From an uncultured Saprospiraceae bacterium (GTDB lineage Bacteria; Bacteroidota; Bacteroidia; Chitinophagales; Saprospiraceae), in the NCBI GenBank assembly GCA_937928405.1, contig CALFWZ010000210.1, positions 1 to 58,846 of the forward strand: a stretch of DNA of 58,846 bases, written 5' to 3'. Positions 53,519 through 58,846 of the stretch are shown in pieces. Below the pieces are notes generated by a model. It worked only from the letters and a program-made list of their open reading frames with translations, had not been told where the DNA came from and did not search any database. The first letter of the stretch is position 1, and each line of letters begins with the position of its first letter. The translations under genes were made by a program, and so were the position numbers.

Positions 53519-56500
53519 ATGAAAACGATCCTCTCCACCGTTCTCTTTGTTTTATCCTCCTTTTTTGTTTCTGCTCAGGATTTTGAATTCTACTTAAGCA
53601 CTGATAATTGTCAATGTGTATACCTTGAAGTAGTCGGAGATGAGATTGAATTTTTTGATGTACAATTTCAAATTACAGGTTTTAATGGATTCACAACGAT
53701 TGTGGAAGGTAACCCTAGCGAATATTGTGATTTTTTTGAAGGTCAATATATAGTTACTGCCACCGTTAGTATCAATGGACAGGTTATCTGGGAAGCTCAA
53801 CAAGAGTTTAGTATTTGGGAAGAATATATAGAAATCTTTCCTGTGAGTATTTGTGACGAACCAATAAATACCACGACTGGAGGTTGTGCCACAGCTTATG
53901 CTAATGAATTAGCTACCTATCAGATTAATGCTTTTAACTGGATATATGGTTTTGATGTATTTGGAGGAGAAATCATCAGTCAGGATTTAACGGAAGTTAC
54001 GGTACTTTGGGGTGATACTGGACAGGGACAGATATATGCCTATGGTGATTGTAGTGATGGCAATCTTTGCGTCGATATAATAGAAGGTCCCGTAGCTTCC
54101 TTTACTTCGACACCCCCCATTGTTCAAAATACCATTGAAGCCTGTGCTGGACAAGATGTCTATTTTGAAAATACCAGTACCAACGCCGTTTCCTTTATTT
54201 GGGAACCAGGTACCGGAGAAAATTTTTCTAATACCAATCTACAATATGTTTATCAAAATCCAGGTACCTACGAAGTATCCCTTATCGCATTTGGTGAATT
54301 TGGTTGCCCAGATACCAGTACCGTAACGGTAGAAGTTGCGGAAGGCTTAGCTCCTTCCATTGATTGTGTCGGTACCGTTTGTGCAGGAGAAATTGTTACT
54401 TATACAAGTAGTGATGATTGTGGGGTTTTCGATTGGACAGTAAGTGATAATGGCGTGATTACCAATGGAGGAAATTCAACTGATAATTTTGTAACGATTG
54501 AATGGATAGATGGTCATATAGGACTTATTGAATTATCTGTCAGTAGTTGTGTAGGAGATTATTGCACACGCCCAGCAATCGTACAAGTCCCCATCATTTC
54601 TCCAAATTCTACCATCACTGGTGATGCTACCGTTTGTAATAATACCACCAAAACATATGCACTCCCTAATTATACTGGAGTAGACTTTAACTGGTCGGTT
54701 TCTAATCGAGGAACCATCGAATTTGGTCAAGGTACGAATGAAATTACCGTTTCATGGAGTTCTGGAACTGTGCCTTTAACGAATCAATCTGTCTCTGTTA
54801 CGTATGATAATTGTTATTTAGGTTGTGGAGGCTCGGCCAATTTACCCGTCTCTATTTTACGGGAATTTTTTACCTCAGGCCCAATTGAAGGTTGTGAAAA
54901 TGGATCAAATGATTTTACAGCGAATCGTTCTGCTGGTGGAACCGCAAACGCTATCGTAGATTGGACCGTGGTCGCTCCGGATGGATCAACGATTCAAACT
55001 GAAACTGCCTCAGCTAATTTTACTGCTGATTGGACAGCGGGCCCTGGAAACTATCAAATCATTGCTACTCCTAACAATGCCAATGATTATTGTACGGATG
55101 AATATATTTTAAACATCAACATCTTAGCAACCCCGCCAACCTTAACGGAGATCGAAGGAGTAACGGAGATTTGCCCCGGTCAGCCTTACACTTATAAAGT
55201 CACCGGAGAACCTAACCACACCTTCCAATGGACTATTAATAATGGTGGAACGAGTACTCAACAGGACGGTGCCAATATCACCGTCACTTGGGATACCAGC
55301 GGACCTTATGAACTCTCCGTTACACAAACTAATACGGTCGGTGTAAACTGTATTTCTGATCCATACGATTTGACGATCAATGCGATTCCTGCCGTGAGTA
55401 TCACGGGTAATAGCGATGCTTGTGTAGACGAGCAAGGTGCTTATACCGCAACTAGTATTGACAATATTGATTATAATTGGACCATTATTCCAGCCTCCGC
55501 TGGAACGTTGACTGGTGAGGTGAATTCTGCTAATCCAGAGGTGCTTTGGCATGAAGTCGGTACTGCTACTTTAGAACTTTCCGTTTGTGGTCAGACCGAA
55601 ACCATTCAGGTAGAAGTGCATGGAAAACCAGAACCGACGGTGGTATTTCCTAATAGTTTATGTGCCAACGAAGTCACCACTATTTCCACCACCACCACTT
55701 TTGATACTTATCAATGGATTAATGAAAATGGGGCTACAGTGTCCAATGATCCAACTCCCGATCTTGGCCCTGGTTATTATGAATTAGTGGTGACCAATAA
55801 TTTCGGTTGTATGGAAGATACGACGTTCTTTATTGATCCGTTGCCAACACCAAAAGTAAGAATATCTTCTCCTACGCCAATTTGGTTTTGTCCTGGCATT
55901 GCTTTTCCAACACTTTATGCCGTGGATACAGAAAGTGGATACGATTTTGAATGGTTCCAAGATGGCGTTTCTGTTGGGACAAATGCACCTACGTTTACCA
56001 CCACAGAATTTGGAAGCTATCAAGTACAAGTAACGGATCAAAACGGATGTCAGAATTTTTCAAATACTTTATTAGTATTTGATGTTTGTAATCAACCACC
56101 ACCAGATACCATAGTGTCCTCGGGTTGTACCTTTGCGACGCTTCCATCTTTTGTAAAAGATTTTCCCGCGCCGCTGTGTGATGAACATAGTTACACTAGT
56201 ACAACAGTCGGACATATTCCGGGAACCTTACGTTGGAATTTCGATGATAATAGTTCGATTCAAAGTGGTGCTGCGATTACGCATCGTTTCAATGAAGCTG
56301 GGTTTTATCGAGTAAGACATTATGCGCAGTTTGATGATCCACTTAATCCCGGTCAAACCGTTTACTGTGGAAGAACAAGAATTGATACGGTTTTAATTTC
56401 TGCAGCCTTTGATTCAGTTTTGGCCTGTCCGGGAGGGATCACCCAGTTTACCGATATTTCTACGTTTTTACCAATCACCAGTATCAGCAGCTGGAGTTGG

Positions 56501-58846
56501 GACTTTGGAGATCCTGCCAGTGGTGCAGATAATACTTCTTCAGATATTAATCCGACGCACGTTTTTTCTGATGTAGGAAACTATGATGTAACCTTGACGA
56601 TTGCTGATCCGTCTGGTTGTATTTCTGTCAGAACACAAACGATTACGGTTCATCCAAGACCTGATATAGATTTTGCAGAGCCAACGGTACAATGTGAGGC
56701 GACCGCTATGGAGTTTAACTTAAATGTATTGAGTGGAATTATTACTTCCGTAAGTTGGGACTTTGGAGATCCCGCGAGTGGTGAAGCGAATACTTCTACG
56801 TTAGAAAATACCTTCCATGAATTTGCTGCTGCCGGAAATTATGATGTTACGTTATTTGCTACCAATATCTACGGATGTACCAATAGCTACATCCGGAACA
56901 TCACGGTGGAACCCAATTTATTAAATGGTGATATTAGCCTGTCGCAGCCATCTCCACTTTGTGAAGGCGAATCGACGACTCTGACAGCTCCTACGGGAGG
57001 GATAAGTTGGGAATGGTCTACTGGTGAAACGACAGAAAGTATTACAGTTAATACAGAAGATGTATATTCGGTAACCATCACCGATGGTCAAGGTTGTACG
57101 TATGCTCCAGCGGAAGTAGCGATTGACATTATTCCTGCTCCGGCTGGAACCATCCGAGCATTGGAATATGATGAGTATGGACAATTACAAGATTATTTCT
57201 ATGATAATCCGCTCGAATTATGTGAAGGAGAAGATTTATTTTTAGAAATAATAGCGGAAGGAAATTATAGCTATGCTTGGAGCACTGGATCAAGTCAAAC
57301 CATCCTAGAATATTCGGATGATCGAGGTAATCTGCTCTCCGCTGGAACCTATGATTATACCGTAGTTATTACGGACAATACAACGGGTTGTACGGCCGAG
57401 GTTGGACCAACCCAAGTAATTGTTCATGACTTACCAGCGGCCTTTACCATTAGTGCGGTAGGTGGCGGAACCGCCTGCGCAGGTAGTAATACTTTGTTTA
57501 GAGTAGATAATCCAAATTCCGCTTTGACCTATCGTTGGAGTAATGGAGAGGTTGGACAAAGTATTACGGTTTCCGAAGGAGGAAGATATTGGGTCACGGC
57601 CATTAATAGTTTTGGTTGTGAAACAGAAAGTAATCAATTGACCGTAAGAGATGGACCAAATGTAAATTTAGTGCCAGCAGGTTGTCATACCCGTTGTACA
57701 CCAGATACCATTTGTGTTCCTCCAGTTCCTAACATAGCGAGCTACCAATGGTATTTTGACGGAAGTCCAATTGCCGGAGCCACCAATAGAGAATATATCG
57801 CGATGAACAGTGGGCTCTATCAATTAGAAATGACGGATAACCAAGGTTGTACTTTACTTTCAGATGGATTGAACTTAACGCTTTCCACTGGATTTGGACA
57901 CATTCGTGGATTTGTATATGATGATGTAAATCAGAATATGATGGTAGACCCTGCGGATAGTTTGTTGACTAATGTTACGGTCAACTTAATCCAAAATGGA
58001 GTTGTTATTGCCACGCGAATTTCTAATCAGAATGCAGAATATATTTTTGAAAATTTCCCTGACGGAGATTATACGATCCAAATAGATGCGAGTACCTTAC
58101 CGCCAAACTATATGCCCATTATCGAAGATGTAGACGTAACGATTAATGGCTGTGATGTAGACGAAACAGTATCGTTATTAGTGCAAGAAACGCAATGTGC
58201 CATTTTATCTTCTACCCTTACTTTGAATACCTGTAATGGTAACGTTGTTATATATGAAGGAGAAATTTTGTCTCCTGGAACAACTCCTGTCACACTAGCT
58301 GCCATCAATGGTTGTGATTCGATTGTCACCGTCACCGTAGTTGATAATACAGACTATGCGACAACAGAAAATTATACTGCGTGTGTAGGAACGGATTATG
58401 ATTATCACGGTACGTTGATCCCAGCAGGAACCTCTCAACCAATTACGTTTACGAGTTCAGCAGGCTGTGATTCGATTGTGACGGTGACGATAGCGGAAAC
58501 GCAAACAATTACGACGAGTGAAAACTATTCAGCCTGTACGGGAACGGATTACGATTATTTCGGAACGTCAATACCAGCGGGCAGTAGTCAACCAATTACG
58601 TTTACGAGTTCAGCGGACTGTGATTCGATTGTGACGGTAACGATAGCGGAAACGCAAACAATTACGACGAGTGAAAACTATTCAGCCTGTACGGGTACGG
58701 ATTATGATTATTTCGGAACGTCAATTCCAGCGGGCAGTAGTCAGCCGATCACGTTTACGAGTGTGGCGGGCTGTGATTCGATTGTGACGGTAACGATAGC
58801 GGAAACGCAAATCATTACAACAACAGAAAATTACGCTGCGTGTACA
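53519..58846 (+). CDS. Second giant adhesin, paralogue of the preceding gene (3' end outside the window)
   Basis: From ATG 53519 a frame of 1776 codons runs to the window end without a stop. The signal peptide is MKTILSTVLFVLSSFFVSAQ. From about residue 180 the module order copies the preceding gene: PKD-like (YFENTSTNAVSFIWEPG), DCVGT-VCAGE, SVSNRGTI, PTG-GISWEWSTGE. Two PKD units hold WDFGDPASG (about 990-1045 and 1080-1130). The phrase AGCHTRC-PDT, a SdrD B-like unit (YDDVNQNMMVDPADS, about 1465) and then GCDS repeats from about 1560 onward follow. The two genes arose by duplication. A gliding-type C-terminal domain is expected beyond the edge but is not seen. Confidence 0.93.
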   Translation, partial: MKTILSTVLFVLSSFFVSAQDFEFYLSTDNCQCVYLEVVGDEIEFFDVQFQITGFNGFTTIVEGNPSEYCDFFEGQYIVTATVSINGQVIWEAQQEFSIWEEYIEIFPVSICDEPINTTTGGCATAYANELATYQINAFNWIYGFDVFGGEIISQDLTEVTVLWGDTGQGQIYAYGDCSDGNLCVDIIEGPVASFTSTPPIVQNTIEACAGQDVYFENTSTNAVSFIWEPGTGENFSNTNLQYVYQNPGTYEVSLIAFGEFGCPDTSTVTVEVAEGLAPSIDCVGTVCAGEIVTYTSSDDCGVFDWTVSDNGVITNGGNSTDNFVTIEWIDGHIGLIELSVSSCVGDYCTRPAIVQVPIISPNSTITGDATVCNNTTKTYALPNYTGVDFNWSVSNRGTIEFGQGTNEITVSWSSGTVPLTNQSVSVTYDNCYLGCGGSANLPVSILREFFTSGPIEGCENGSNDFTANRSAGGTANAIVDWTVVAPDGSTIQTETASANFTADWTAGPGNYQIIATPNNANDYCTDEYILNINILATPPTLTEIEGVTEICPGQPYTYKVTGEPNHTFQWTINNGGTSTQQDGANITVTWDTSGPYELSVTQTNTVGVNCISDPYDLTINAIPAVSITGNSDACVDEQGAYTATSIDNIDYNWTIIPASAGTLTGEVNSANPEVLWHEVGTATLELSVCGQTETIQVEVHGKPEPTVVFPNSLCANEVTTISTTTTFDTYQWINENGATVSNDPTPDLGPGYYELVVTNNFGCMEDTTFFIDPLPTPKVRISSPTPIWFCPGIAFPTLYAVDTESGYDFEWFQDGVSVGTNAPTFTTTEFGSYQVQVTDQNGCQNFSNTLLVFDVCNQPPPDTIVSSGCTFATLPSFVKDFPAPLCDEHSYTSTTVGHIPGTLRWNFDDNSSIQSGAAITHRFNEAGFYRVRHYAQFDDPLNPGQTVYCGRTRIDTVLISAAFDSVLACPGGITQFTDISTFLPITSISSWSWDFGDPASGADNTSSDINPTHVFSDVGNYDVTLTIADPSGCISVRTQTITVHPRPDIDFAEPTVQCEATAMEFNLNVLSGIITSVSWDFGDPASGEANTSTLENTFHEFAAAGNYDVTLFATNIYGCTNSYIRNITVEPNLLNGDISLSQPSPLCEGESTTLTAPTGGISWEWSTGETTESITVNTEDVYSVTITDGQGCTYAPAEVAIDIIPAPAGTIRALEYDEYGQLQDYFYDNPLELCEGEDLFLEIIAEGNYSYAWSTGSSQTILEYSDDRGNLLSAGTYDYTVVITDNTTGCTAEVGPTQVIVHDLPAAFTISAVGGGTACAGSNTLFRVDNPNSALTYRWSNGEVGQSITVSEGGRYWVTAINSFGCETESNQLTVRDGPNVNLVPAGCHTRCTPDTICVPPVPNIASYQWYFDGSPIAGATNREYIAMNSGLYQLEMTDNQGCTLLSDGLNLTLSTGFGHIRGFVYDDVNQNMMVDPADSLLTNVTVNLIQNGVVIATRISNQNAEYIFENFPDGDYTIQIDASTLPPNYMPIIEDVDVTINGCDVDETVSLLVQETQCAILSSTLTLNTCNGNVVIYEGEILSPGTTPVTLAAINGCDSIVTVTVVDNTDYATTENYTACVGTDYDYHGTLIPAGTSQPITFTSSAGCDSIVTVTIAETQTITTSENYSACTGTDYDYFGTSIPAGSSQPITFTSSADCDSIVTVTIAETQTITTSENYSACTGTDYDYFGTSIPAGSSQPITFTSVAGCDSIVTVTIAETQIITTTENYAACT
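58195..58846 (+). repeat. GCDS repeats with 153-bp period at the window edge
   Basis: Units of 51 residues recur with a 153-bp period; the phrase GCAAACAATTACGACGAGTG begins at 58501 and 58654, and a variant at 58807. The two full copies differ at only a few bases. The array continues past the window. Confidence 0.9.

Overview
The window looks like chromosomal DNA of a Bacteroidota bacterium, probably of the Saprospirales/Lewinella type (lineage is inference). Four things point there. Very large secreted proteins carry SprB-type repeats, PKD modules and gliding-motility C-terminal domains. Two secreted peptidases end in type IX secretion (T9SS) sorting-domain-like C-termini. Several gene starts have the Bacteroidota -7 promoter box TAnnTTTG. 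Individual families also fit: paired DUF4252 proteins behind an ECF sigma factor, OmpA with thrombospondin type 3 repeats, a DoxX/thioredoxin-like fusion, and a long NusB. No tRNA, rRNA, CRISPR array, transposase or prophage gene was found.

Layout. 1-3.9 kb: the 3' part of a repeat-built adhesin and an outer-membrane barrel protein. 4.0-7 kb: a multi-hairpin intergenic region, a protein with a CotH-like domain, and a DEAD/DEAH helicase. 7.2-9.4 kb: a four-gene ECF sigma operon. 9.5-13.9 kb: ribosome hibernation factor, enoyl-CoA hydratase, ferredoxin, a frameshifted surface-protein gene and a membrane protein. 14-21 kb: secreted M14 carboxypeptidase, a membrane protein, a lipid-anchored subtilase and a divergent lipoprotein. 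21-27.8 kb: IMPACT-family protein, DoxX-type protein, NusB, OmpA, TRIC-like channel, LytTR regulator. 28-34.4 kb: Cys-rich secreted protein, FtsX-like permease divergent from guaA, a ligand-binding lipoprotein and trmH. 34.9-38.4 kb: alpha/beta hydrolase, a phosphatase fused to a CotH-like domain, and a YiaA-like protein. 38.8-45.9 kb: M43 metalloprotease, smc and a glycosyltransferase. 46.6 kb to the end: two adjacent paralogous giant adhesins, the second running off the window.

How it fits together. Most of the accessory content is cell-surface or secreted: three giant adhesins, three peptidases, OmpA, barrel proteins and Cys-rich small proteins. Housekeeping genes (guaA, smc, nusB, trmH, raiA/hpf) lie between them. 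The adhesins are built from near-identical DNA repeats and show one direct trace of unit loss, which suggests recombination-driven length variation.

The intergenic DNA is unusual. It is scattered with octamer tracts (consensus roughly CAACNATT), GC-rich palindromes and composite repeats, often touching start or stop codons. Some starts (guaA, its divergent permease neighbour, smc and the IMPACT gene) have a -7 box only 5-6 bases before the start codon, as expected for leaderless mRNAs. The most novel protein candidate is the secreted Shewanella-like phosphatase fused to a kinase-like (CotH-type) domain, with a stand-alone paralogue of the second domain 32 kb away.
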